Origin: Candidatus Treponema faecavium
Lineage (GTDB): Bacteria > Spirochaetota > Spirochaetia > Treponematales > Treponemataceae
DNA: 22,220 nucleotides
Direction: 5' to 3'
Assembly: GCA_019113455.1 (NCBI GenBank)
Contig: DXHG01000141.1
Location: forward strand, 1 to 22,220
The notes under the pieces were generated by a model that searched no databases, was not told where the DNA came from, and was given only the letters and a program-made list of their open reading frames with translations. The position numbers and the translations under genes were made by a program. This document shows, one piece after another, positions 7,815-14,406 of this stretch (its first letter is position 1; each line of letters begins with the position of its first letter).

Positions 7815-8029
7815 TTTGCCGATGGCTAATTTACAATTTGCCGATGGCTAAATTTTATTTTGCCATGTATCAGACATGAATTTTGCCGATGGCCAGCGGT
7901 GCACTTGCCGATTGCAAATTTTTTGTTTGCCGACGGCAAATGAAACGTTTGCCGTCGGCAAGTGTCTCGCTGGCCGATGGCAAAATTCTTACCGGATAAA
8001 CGGCAAATGTAAATTTTGCCACCGGCAAA
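7815..8029. repeat. Array of ten palindromic 15-bp sites at 22-23 bp pitch
   Basis: Ten copies of an imperfect palindrome, consensus TTTGCCGAYGGCAAA, start at 7815, 7837, 7859, 7882, 7904, 7926, 7948, 7970, 7993 and 8015. The pitch is 22, 22, 23, 22, 22, 22, 22, 23 and 22. The 7- or 8-base spacers are dissimilar. Units 6 (7926-7940) and 10 (8015-8029) are the best palindromes; units 3 and 9 keep only one half-site. Units 6 and 7 together make a perfect 14-bp inverted repeat (7927-7940 with 7948-7961). Because 22 is not a multiple of 3 the repeat drifts through all frames, so the open frames across it on both strands are by-products of its composition. Function is unknown: a protein-binding array is my preferred reading, an old minisatellite the alternative. 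Confidence 0.85.
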
Positions 8030-8358
8030 TTTTGTATTACCCATCGAGGCTTGGAAATCTGCCAGGTCTGGAACGTAAGCTGCAAGCCCCAGTACCGGAA
8101 AAGGAGAGCGGGGGGCTGCGCCTGCTGCGCGGACCAGCGTCTGTTTCCTCCCCAAAACAAATTACAGAGAATAACAAAGCATAAAACACGGCGGTTCTGT
8201 CATTGCCGCATATGCAAAAAACAAAAAAACTTTCGCAGCAGCAGTTCAGCCCAGTCAGAAAAAGCAAATGTAACGCTATAGAGAAAGTACGCGTCCATAC
8301 AAGCCGCATTTTTTCTGTAGGGGTATCCATATGGATGACAGCAGGAGTTCAGGGGTGC
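8030..8358. other. Non-coding gap upstream of the leuA promoter
   Basis: I see no convincing gene here; short open frames lack ribosome sites or recognisable proteins. Two items stand out: copy D of the 27-bp motif (8282-8308), and a perfect 12-bp palindrome, ATCCATATGGAT, at 8325-8336. The palindrome lies 22 bases before the leuA -35 box and could be an operator. Confidence 0.5.
8282..8308 (+). repeat. Copy D of the diverged 27-bp intergenic motif
   Basis: It aligns without gaps to 4549-4575, with 22 of 27 identical bases, and has the same orientation. Confidence 0.35.
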
Positions 8359-8387
8359 TTGACACATGTGCGGTTTTCTGCAATACT
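8359..8387 (+). promoter_or_regulatory. Promoter of the leucine leader and leuA
   Basis: TTGACA (8359-8364), a 17-base spacer, then AATACT (8382-8387). The -10 ends 6 bases before the leader-peptide ATG at 8394, so the predicted transcript begins at about that codon. It lies 148 bases before the leuA start, which leaves room for the attenuator. Confidence 0.7.
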
Positions 8388-8393
8388 CATAAC

Positions 8394-8447
8394 ATGACAT
8401 ACACAGTAAGCCTGCTGCTATCAGATGATTTTCTCGTTCTGCCGTGA
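8394..8447 (+). CDS. leuL: Leucine-rich leader peptide of the leuA attenuator
   Basis: The 17-codon frame encodes MTYTVSLLLSDDFLVLP. Five codons are leucine, three of them consecutive (CTG CTG CTA at 8412-8420), with further Leu at 8433 and 8439. It sits directly after a good promoter and before a terminator and leuA, the classic position and composition of an attenuation leader. Enteric leu leaders also carry a run of consecutive Leu codons. No Shine-Dalgarno precedes it; the predicted transcript start coincides with the ATG, so translation would be leaderless. The stop at 8445-8447 lies next to the segment (8453-8469) that must be free for antitermination. The coding claim rests on codon content and RNA architecture, not on homology. 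Confidence 0.75.
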   Translation: MTYTVSLLLSDDFLVLP

Positions 8448-8486
8448 GTATTCAGGTACTGTGTGTTATCTGTACATAACAGACCC
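8399..8486 (+). promoter_or_regulatory. Leucine attenuator: protector (1:2) and antiterminator (2:3) pairings
   Basis: Segment 1 (8399-8414, covering the first Leu codons) pairs with segment 2 (8453-8466). Ten contiguous pairs are 8399-8408 with 8457-8466; four more, 8411-8414 with 8453-8456, follow after a two-base bulge. Segment 2 can instead pair with segment 3: 8464-8469 with 8476-8481, helped by 8461-8462 with 8483-8484 and 8455-8456 with 8485-8486. This second fold occupies the foot of the terminator's left arm. Stalling at Leu codons would cover segment 1, freeing segment 2 to block the terminator. Completing the peptide would cover segment 2 and let the terminator form. The logic is inferred; the pairings are visible. 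Confidence 0.65.
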
Positions 8487-8516
8487 GCTGCTTTTCGGCA
8501 GCGGGTCTTTTTATTT
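8481..8516 (+). terminator. Intrinsic terminator of the leucine attenuator
   Basis: An 11-bp perfect, GC-rich stem (8481-8491 with 8498-8508) with a 6-base loop is followed by TTTTTATTT. It ends 18 bases before leuA, so it must be read through for the gene to be expressed. Confidence 0.92.
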
Positions 8517-8534
8517 GCGAAAAGGAGTCATACA

Positions 8535-10205
8535 ATGGCAAAATACGTACCATTCGGAAAAATTCCCCTGCGGGACAGAACCTGGCCCGACAATGAAATT
8601 ACGCACGCGCCGGTGTGGTGTTCCGTTGATCTGCGCGACGGCAATCAGGCGCTTGCCGTTCCCATGAATGTGGAGCAGAAACTTGCGTTTTTTGATCTGC
8701 TGGTCAATATCGGTTTTAAGGAAATAGAAGTCGGATTTCCCAGCGCGTCGCAGACGGAGTATGACTTTGTGCGGCGGCTGATCGAGGAAGGCCGTATACC
8801 TGATGACGTAACGATTCAGGTGCTCTGCCAGGCGCGCGAGCACCTGGTAAAAAAGACATTTGAATCGCTGCGCGGCGCCAAAAAGGCTATTTTCCACATT
8901 TATAACTCCACGTCTCCGGCGCAGCGCAAATATACGTTTAATATGACAAAAGAGCAGATTGTGCAGGTTGCCGCAGACGGCGTAAAATGCGTGCAGGATC
9001 AGCTGGGGCTGCTTGCGGGTACACAGATACAGCTTGAGTATTCGCCGGAGAGTTTTTCAAATACGGAAATCGATTTTTCCGTTGAAATCTGCGAGGCGGT
9101 AAAGGCTCAGTGGGGAGCGTCTCGGGATAACAAGATTATTCTGAACCTGCCGACGACAGTTGAATGTGCGACGCCGAATGTGCACGCTGACCAGATTGAA
9201 TATTTTGCACGCCATATTACCGGCCGCGATACGGTCATTATCAGCCTGCATAATCACAACGACCGCGGCACCGGCGTCGCCTCGTGCGAGCTGGGGCTGC
9301 TTGCCGGAGCGGAGCGCGTTGAAGGCACGCTCTTTGGAAACGGCGAGCGCACCGGCAATCTTGACATCGTAACAGTTGCGCTCAACATGTACACGCAGGG
9401 CGTTGATCCCAGGCTTGATTTTTCGCATATCAGCGATGTTGCTCAAGACTATATGCGCTTTACGAATATGCCGATTCATCCGCGCCATCCGTATGCCGGC
9501 GAGCTCGTGTTTACGGCGTTTTCCGGTTCCCATCAGGATGCAATCAGAAAGGGCATGGCTGCGCGCACGGCGATGCCTGAGGATGCGCCGTGGGATATTC
9601 CGTATCTGCCCATCGATCCGCACGACGTGGGCCGTGAATATGAAGAAATTATCAGAATAAACAGTCAGAGCGGAAAAGGCGGCGCGGCATGGGTGCTGGA
9701 ACAGGATTACGGTTTATATCTGCCGAAAGCGATGCATCCGGCGCTCGGCTGTGTGATTACCGAGGCGGCGGACAAGCTGCAGCGCGAGCTTTCTCCCGAA
9801 GAAATATACACGCTGTTTGCCAATCAGTGGCTTAACCGGCGCGAGCCGCTGTGTATTCTCGATATTGCCGAGACGCATCTTGACGCGCCTGCCGGAACAT
9901 CAGACGCTGGCGGATCGGTTATGTGCCGTGTTTCGGTGCGCTGGCGGGGAGATACGTATACGATAGGAGACACGGGCAACGGTCCGCTCGATGCATTTGT
10001 GTCTGCGCTGAGAAAAACCCCCGTGCCGCGGTTTACGATCAGCGCGTTCCATGAGCACAGCATCGGCACTGGAAACGATACCGATGCGCTTGCGTATATC
10101 GAAATTACGACTGACTCAGGCAAAAAGTTCTGGGGCTGCGGCAAGAGTTCCAATATCGGCAGGGCCGGTATCGACGCGATTGTGAGCGCTATCAATCAGA
10201 TATAA
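8535..10205 (+). CDS. leuA: 2-isopropylmalate synthase, long type
   Basis: This enzyme commits 2-ketoisovalerate and acetyl-CoA to leucine synthesis. AGGAG just upstream selects the ATG at 8535; the frame continues upstream to a GTG at 8463, but that lies inside the attenuator. The product has 556 residues, the length of the long bacterial/yeast-type LeuA rather than the roughly 510-residue E. coli type. The N-terminal TIM barrel shows the family signature DLRDGNQAL (about 32-40) and the metal-binding HNHND (His239, His241). A linker region (about 350-430) and a C-terminal regulatory LeuA domain follow (about 430-556, with GDTGNGPLDA and a DTDALAYIEI run), the site of leucine feedback in the family. 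It stands alone: no leuB, leuC, leuD or ilv gene is in the window. Expression is probably controlled by the leader attenuator. Confidence 0.95.
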   Translation: MAKYVPFGKIPLRDRTWPDNEITHAPVWCSVDLRDGNQALAVPMNVEQKLAFFDLLVNIGFKEIEVGFPSASQTEYDFVRRLIEEGRIPDDVTIQVLCQAREHLVKKTFESLRGAKKAIFHIYNSTSPAQRKYTFNMTKEQIVQVAADGVKCVQDQLGLLAGTQIQLEYSPESFSNTEIDFSVEICEAVKAQWGASRDNKIILNLPTTVECATPNVHADQIEYFARHITGRDTVIISLHNHNDRGTGVASCELGLLAGAERVEGTLFGNGERTGNLDIVTVALNMYTQGVDPRLDFSHISDVAQDYMRFTNMPIHPRHPYAGELVFTAFSGSHQDAIRKGMAARTAMPEDAPWDIPYLPIDPHDVGREYEEIIRINSQSGKGGAAWVLEQDYGLYLPKAMHPALGCVITEAADKLQRELSPEEIYTLFANQWLNRREPLCILDIAETHLDAPAGTSDAGGSVMCRVSVRWRGDTYTIGDTGNGPLDAFVSALRKTPVPRFTISAFHEHSIGTGNDTDALAYIEITTDSGKKFWGCGKSSNIGRAGIDAIVSAINQI

Positions 10206-10238
10206 TCCGGAAGAATGGCGCGCGCAGCATAAAAAAGA

Positions 10239-10263
10239 CAGCCGGTAAAAACTTTACCGGCTG
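10239..10263. terminator. Hairpin after leuA
   Basis: An 11-bp perfect stem (10239-10249 with 10253-10263) has a 3-base loop. The A-run is on its left side, so the T-run follows it only on the minus strand. For leuA it would act without a U tract; the orientation is odd because no minus-strand gene ends here. Confidence 0.5.
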
Positions 10264-10578
10264 CCGAAAGGAGAGGAGGATGCAGAAAATTAGAAAGACT
10301 GTGTTTTCTTGATACGCTTTCTAAAAAAACTGCGGTGTGTTGTTGCTCTTGCAATCTATACTATCAACCGCCGTACGCAAAAAAGGTTACGGGGAAAATA
10401 TAAAAATATGCTTTGCCGCGCCGGTTTCCGCTGCGGTTTGCTTTGGCTTTGCCGCACGCGCAGCGTGCAAAGTAAACCGCAGCGATATTTTGCTTTTACA
10501 ATTTTGCGTTTTACTCTTGACTAATAGAGAGTGTATGTATTATAACTTATAGCCCATTTATAAAAAATTAACGGCTCA
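10264..10578. other. Gap between leuA and the TPR gene
   Basis: No recognisable gene. An unusually strong purine-rich Shine-Dalgarno-like stretch (10267-10279) leads straight into a ten-codon frame at 10280-10312 (MQKIRKTVFS). Its stop overlaps a TTG that opens a 71-residue basic frame; neither resembles a known protein. The interval also holds the long hairpin at 10430-10483. The A/T-rich last 100 bases contain the promoter region of the next gene. Confidence 0.4.
10430..10483. repeat. Long imperfect inverted repeat
   Basis: Outer arms of 10 bp (10430-10439 with 10474-10483) enclose further pairings, 10447-10451 with 10468-10472 and 10454-10459 with 10463-10468; the inner two share one base. 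On the plus strand a T-rich stretch follows. It could be a weak terminator, a small structured RNA or a palindromic repeat. Its flank shares CTGCGGTTT with the hairpin at 4463-4539. Confidence 0.45.
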
Positions 10579-10606
10579 TTGACTAAAGCCGGTATTTTTG
10601 TATAAT
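10579..10606 (+). promoter_or_regulatory. Promoter of the TPR-greA operon
   Basis: TTGACT (10579-10584), a 16-base spacer and a perfect TATAAT (10601-10606). The -10 ends 10 bases before the ATG at 10617, implying a 5' leader of only about 4 nt and no room for a ribosome-binding site. Confidence 0.75.
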
Positions 10607-10616
10607 TATACTAACC

Positions 10617-11564
10617 ATGAATATCCAGTCAGATCAAGAATTATTGCTTCAAGCATATGGTTATCTGCAGCGCGGAAATCCTGAAGCGGCAAAACTTGTT
10701 CTGGAAGAGGCGCTGGCGGCGGATCTTGATAACCAGGAAATAATGTTCACGCTGCGCTGCGTTTATTTTTGGATGGAGCGGATTGCTTCCCTGCCGGAAA
10801 AAGCTTCTCCGTTTGACCGCGGCGATTTTCTGATCCAGCAGTGGAAAGCGTTTCTGTCATTTTTGCTTGAAAACGGTTCATGGAGCGAAGACCTGTATCC
10901 GCGCAGCATGTACGCGGTGCAGAAAGGGGTTTTTTCTCTCGCGCTGTCAAACTATGAACAATTGTTTAATGAGTATGGCAATGACGTCCGCGCGGAAGTG
11001 TTCAGCAAGGCGGCGCTCTGCTATAAGAAGCTCGGAGAGTACGAAACGGCGCTCAACTGCCTTGGCAGCGTCAATGAGCTCGTGCCGGCAGACGCGGCGG
11101 TATATGCCGAGATGGCTGACTGTTACGCGCTGTGCGGCGATGACCGGCGCGGCAAGGTTCTGTTTCGGGAAGCATTTTTTATGGAACCGCAGAAAATCGA
11201 TGTTGTATTTCTGGATTCCAAACTTATCTGCGATTTAATTGCGCAGACTGCGGCGAAAGGGTTTAAAGATAAAGAGCTGCTCGAGTGGATTCCGGTGTAC
11301 GGCGTGCTTTTTGGTGTGCTGAATGTAAAGCGGGAGCTGCGCGCCGCGGAGGCAGGACGGCTGAGCCAGATGATTTACGCGATGGAAAATGAGCTTCGGG
11401 ATTCGGCAAGCAACCGCCGGTTTCTTGTTCCGCGGCTTATTAACCATTATTTTTGGCTGATAGATCATTATCTGATGATTAAGGCGGACAGGAATAAAAT
11501 AAATGAAGTGCTGCTGAAAATCAAATTGCTCAATGATGATGTGTATAAAATGTATACTACATAA
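10617..11564 (+). CDS. TPR-containing protein, function unknown
   Basis: The 315-residue protein appears cytoplasmic: I see no signal peptide or membrane segment. Tetratricopeptide-like helix pairs are visible at about residues 9-40 (YGYLQRGNPEAAKLVLEEAL) and more clearly at about 120-185 (AALCYKKLGEYETALNCL, then MADCYALCGDDRRGKVLF). The C-terminal 120 residues are helical and unassigned. TPRs mediate protein contacts, so a partner is expected; the best candidate is the next gene, greA, whose N-terminal extension also has TPR-like repeats. The gap to greA is 31 bases, so they are probably co-transcribed. No Shine-Dalgarno precedes the ATG, consistent with near-leaderless translation. I do not recognise the gene beyond this. 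Confidence 0.8.
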   Translation: MNIQSDQELLLQAYGYLQRGNPEAAKLVLEEALAADLDNQEIMFTLRCVYFWMERIASLPEKASPFDRGDFLIQQWKAFLSFLLENGSWSEDLYPRSMYAVQKGVFSLALSNYEQLFNEYGNDVRAEVFSKAALCYKKLGEYETALNCLGSVNELVPADAAVYAEMADCYALCGDDRRGKVLFREAFFMEPQKIDVVFLDSKLICDLIAQTAAKGFKDKELLEWIPVYGVLFGVLNVKRELRAAEAGRLSQMIYAMENELRDSASNRRFLVPRLINHYFWLIDHYLMIKADRNKINEVLLKIKLLNDDVYKMYTT

Positions 11565-11595
11565 CAGTGCGCGATGTTTGCAGTAAGGAGATTGT

Positions 11596-14289
11596 ATGTC
11601 TGAACAGATTATTGAAAAAATCACCAGTATGCTCAACGAGGAACAATGGACTCGTGCGCTTATTTCAAGTTATTCAAAAAATAACTTTGTTGAACTGTCG
11701 TCTCTTATTGAAGAGATAAAAAGAGAAAATTGTGTTGATGAGGTAAAGACGAAGTGCGATGAGCATTTGGCCCATGCAAAGAACAGTATTATTGCGCTGT
11801 ATTTGTCCGGCATGATATCGCTGCAGCGGGGCAGTCTTGATATTTCGCCGTTGGTGAGCCTCATCGATATTTTTCAGGAAAACCATAAAGGAAATATCGT
11901 TGAATATTTGTGCGAAGCGATACTTGATGAGGATTCAGCCAATCGCTTTGCGCTGCGGAAACTTGCGGACTGCTACCGTGAAACCGGCGATGACCGTATC
12001 TGGAATATATACGAGCGCATTGTCAAAATCGACCATGAAGAAGCGGATCTTGCTAAGCTGCTTGCGGAGCATTATGAGAAGCTTGGCGATATGGAAACGG
12101 CGATTGATTATTATAAAAAGGCCCTGCACCGGTTTGTCAAAAATAAGTCTGAAAGCCAGGTAAAAGAAATGTGGTCAAAGCTTGCCGCCCTGATTCCTTA
12201 TGAGATCGATTTCTTCTATCTCGTTGACCGTACTATTGAAAAAACAATCAGTAAAGATAAGAGCGCCGTTTTGCTGCAGGAGCTTTACGGGTACTATAAG
12301 GATAACCAGGATTGGGATACCGCAATCGGCATCCTTAAACGGATTCTTGAGATAGACGAAAAAGACAACTGGGCGCGCAAGGAACTTGTGGAATGTTTCC
12401 GCGGCAAATATGCGGGGCACAGCCATCTTGAAGAGTATATCCGTATTTCCAGTCTGGGACCAAGTTTCCGCAATGTGAACGAGGCTATTTCCGATTTTGA
12501 AAAGCACATCGCGTTTGATGCCAAAAACTATGTGTTTCACCGTACGTGGGGTGTCGGCATTATCAAAAGCGTGAAAGGCGATATACTGACGGTTAATTTC
12601 GGCAAGAAAAACGGCGTGCGTGAAATATCGCTGAAAATGGCGGTCAATGCGCTGCAGCCGCTCAATTCGCAGCATATCTGGGTACTGAAGGCTACGCAGT
12701 CAAAAGAGCAGCTTGCAAGAAAAGTCAAAGAAGATAAAGTCTGGGCGTTAAAAACCATTATCAGGAGTTTTAATAATAAGTGCGATTTTAAACGCATTAA
12801 GGCTGAGCTTGTGCCGAGTATTTTAACGCAGTCTGAGTGGACAAGCTGGAATGCGGCGGCGCGCCGGATACTGGAAAGCGATGCTGCGTTTGGCATCGAT
12901 CCGAGCGATATCTCGCTGTACACGGTGCGGGATCGGGCTATTTCGCAGGAAGAAAAGCTGTCCAACGAGTTTAAAGCGCAGAAACAGTTCTTTGCGCGTA
13001 TCGATATTCTCATGAAGTTCAATGAAGAAGCGGATACGGAATCAGAGCTGTTTGCGGATATGTTTTCGTATTTTGTCGGGTATCTTAAATCATTTAAAGC
13101 GGTTAATGAGCAGGTTATCGCTTCATTTTTGGTTGTTCGCCGCATAGTCAGCGAGCATCCGCATCTGAATCCGAATATTCAGTACACATTTGCGCAGCTG
13201 TTTGATGAAATAGAAAATCCGCAGGAAATGTATCTCGCGCTGAAAGATACGAAAAACACGTCGCTGCGCAGGGATTTTCTTTCGTGCATCAGAAAACTGC
13301 TGCCGAATTGGGTTGACGTGTATATCGAGCTCTTTCCGACTGTGCTGCAGGACGACATGCTGACAAGCCTTTTGAACGACGGGCAGGAGGATAAAGTGCG
13401 TCAGCTGGCTGTCTGCTGTTTTGAGGATTACCGCAATTACCGGGAAGCTGTCGTTTATTTTATCAATAAATGTTCCGATAAAGACTGGTTTATGCAGGCC
13501 GGTATTTCGTATGAAAAACAGCTGATCACGCTTATTCATATTCTGGCGCTCGCGTATCGTGAGATTGAAAACCATGTGAGTACGGTGGAGAATAAGAAAA
13601 TAGAAAAGCAGATTATCAAAATGCTGTTTTCAGGCGATACGCTGCTGAACTATATGCTTGACCATGACGCAGATACGATTACGCGGCTGTATACGCTTGT
13701 TGATGACGTAAAAGAGCTTGACCCTGCGATTAAGAATATTATGCGCAATCGTATTCAGGAAAAATATCCTGACTTTAAGTTCTTCAGCAGTGAGCAGAAG
13801 ACTGTTGCGCCGGTGGGCCTGATTGTTACAGCGCGCAAGATGAATGAAAAGAAGCAGGAGCTTGAGCGCTATCAGACTGTCGAGATTCCGGCAAATTCTA
13901 AAGAAATAGGTGATGCGATAGCATTGGGCGACTTAAGCGAAAATGCTGAATACAAGGCAGCCAGAGAGCGGCAGAGCTGGCTGAACAGCCGCGTAGCGAA
14001 ACTGCAGGAAGAGATAAGCGAGGCGCAGGTATTCGATCCTGCAATGGTTACGACGTCCCGCGTGTCGTTCGGTACGGAAGTTACGTGGCACGACAACATA
14101 ACTGACGAGGATAAGACGTACACGATACTTGGGCCGTGGGAATCGTTTCCCGCTAAAAACATCATTTCGTACCGTTCGCCGCTTGGCGGAAAACTGCTCG
14201 ACGCTAAAGAGGGCGAAACGAGGAAGTTTACCGCCAACGATCATGAGTACGATATTACGATAAAATCAATAAAAATCGCTGATTTCTGA
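11596..14289 (+). CDS. greA: Transcription elongation factor GreA with giant N-terminal extension
   Basis: GreA rescues backtracked RNA polymerase by stimulating cleavage of the transcript's 3' end. Most bacterial GreA proteins have about 160 residues; this one has 897, like the roughly 900-residue spirochaete proteins of Treponema and Borrelia. The canonical Gre module is at about 745-897. Its coiled coil carries the acidic tip GDLSENAEY, with Asp779 and Glu782 matching the catalytic-tip Asp and Glu of E. coli. The FKBP-like domain follows (VTWHDNITDEDKTYTILGPWE, then SPLGGKLLDAKEGE). The first 280 residues have TPR-like helix pairs (for example LAEHYEKLGDMETAIDYYKKAL near 155-176). At about 310-355 is a small beta-rich segment (TWGVGIIKSVKGDILTVNFG). 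The middle is helical and unassigned. AAGGAG at 11585-11590 supports the ATG at 11596. Two hairpins follow the stop. Confidence 0.95.
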   Translation: MSEQIIEKITSMLNEEQWTRALISSYSKNNFVELSSLIEEIKRENCVDEVKTKCDEHLAHAKNSIIALYLSGMISLQRGSLDISPLVSLIDIFQENHKGNIVEYLCEAILDEDSANRFALRKLADCYRETGDDRIWNIYERIVKIDHEEADLAKLLAEHYEKLGDMETAIDYYKKALHRFVKNKSESQVKEMWSKLAALIPYEIDFFYLVDRTIEKTISKDKSAVLLQELYGYYKDNQDWDTAIGILKRILEIDEKDNWARKELVECFRGKYAGHSHLEEYIRISSLGPSFRNVNEAISDFEKHIAFDAKNYVFHRTWGVGIIKSVKGDILTVNFGKKNGVREISLKMAVNALQPLNSQHIWVLKATQSKEQLARKVKEDKVWALKTIIRSFNNKCDFKRIKAELVPSILTQSEWTSWNAAARRILESDAAFGIDPSDISLYTVRDRAISQEEKLSNEFKAQKQFFARIDILMKFNEEADTESELFADMFSYFVGYLKSFKAVNEQVIASFLVVRRIVSEHPHLNPNIQYTFAQLFDEIENPQEMYLALKDTKNTSLRRDFLSCIRKLLPNWVDVYIELFPTVLQDDMLTSLLNDGQEDKVRQLAVCCFEDYRNYREAVVYFINKCSDKDWFMQAGISYEKQLITLIHILALAYREIENHVSTVENKKIEKQIIKMLFSGDTLLNYMLDHDADTITRLYTLVDDVKELDPAIKNIMRNRIQEKYPDFKFFSSEQKTVAPVGLIVTARKMNEKKQELERYQTVEIPANSKEIGDAIALGDLSENAEYKAARERQSWLNSRVAKLQEEISEAQVFDPAMVTTSRVSFGTEVTWHDNITDEDKTYTILGPWESFPAKNIISYRSPLGGKLLDAKEGETRKFTANDHEYDITIKSIKIADF

Positions 14290-14300
14290 TTGTCTGCATG

Positions 14301-14379
14301 CCGTGCCGCTTAGATATGTAAAGCGGCGCGGTGCAGCAAAACGGCGCGCAGGACTTAACACCGGCGCGCCGTTTTTTTT
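14301..14379 (+). terminator. greA terminator (tandem hairpins)
   Basis: The main element is a 12-bp GC-rich stem (14338-14349 with 14364-14375), loop of 14, running into eight T (14372-14379). An additional 11-bp stem with one wobble pair (14301-14311 with 14321-14331) lies just before it. Confidence 0.9.
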
Positions 14380-14406
14380 GTCTGCGTCGCCGCTGCCGGC
14401 GGAGTT

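Noticed and set aside
7815..7990. GCCGAT in the repeats resembling the sigma-28 -10 box
   Set aside because: The needed TAAA element is not at the right distance and the motif continues GG instead of AA.
7815..8029. Possible CRISPR array (palindromic repeats with constant-length spacers)
   Set aside because: Repeats of 15 bp and spacers of 7-8 bp are far too short, repeats are degenerate, and no cas gene is near.
7826..8184. Open frames on both strands across the array, with repeated FAIGK/LPSAN-like peptides
   Set aside because: The 22-bp period shifts frame each unit, and frames are open only because the GCC/GGC motif lacks stops. No ribosome site.
8203..8397. 64-codon plus-strand frame upstream of leuA
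   Set aside because: No ribosome site, overlaps the leuA promoter, no protein similarity that I recognise.
8463..8534. GTG start for a longer LeuA
   Set aside because: It lies inside the terminator/antiterminator region and has no ribosome site; ATG 8535 has AGGAG.
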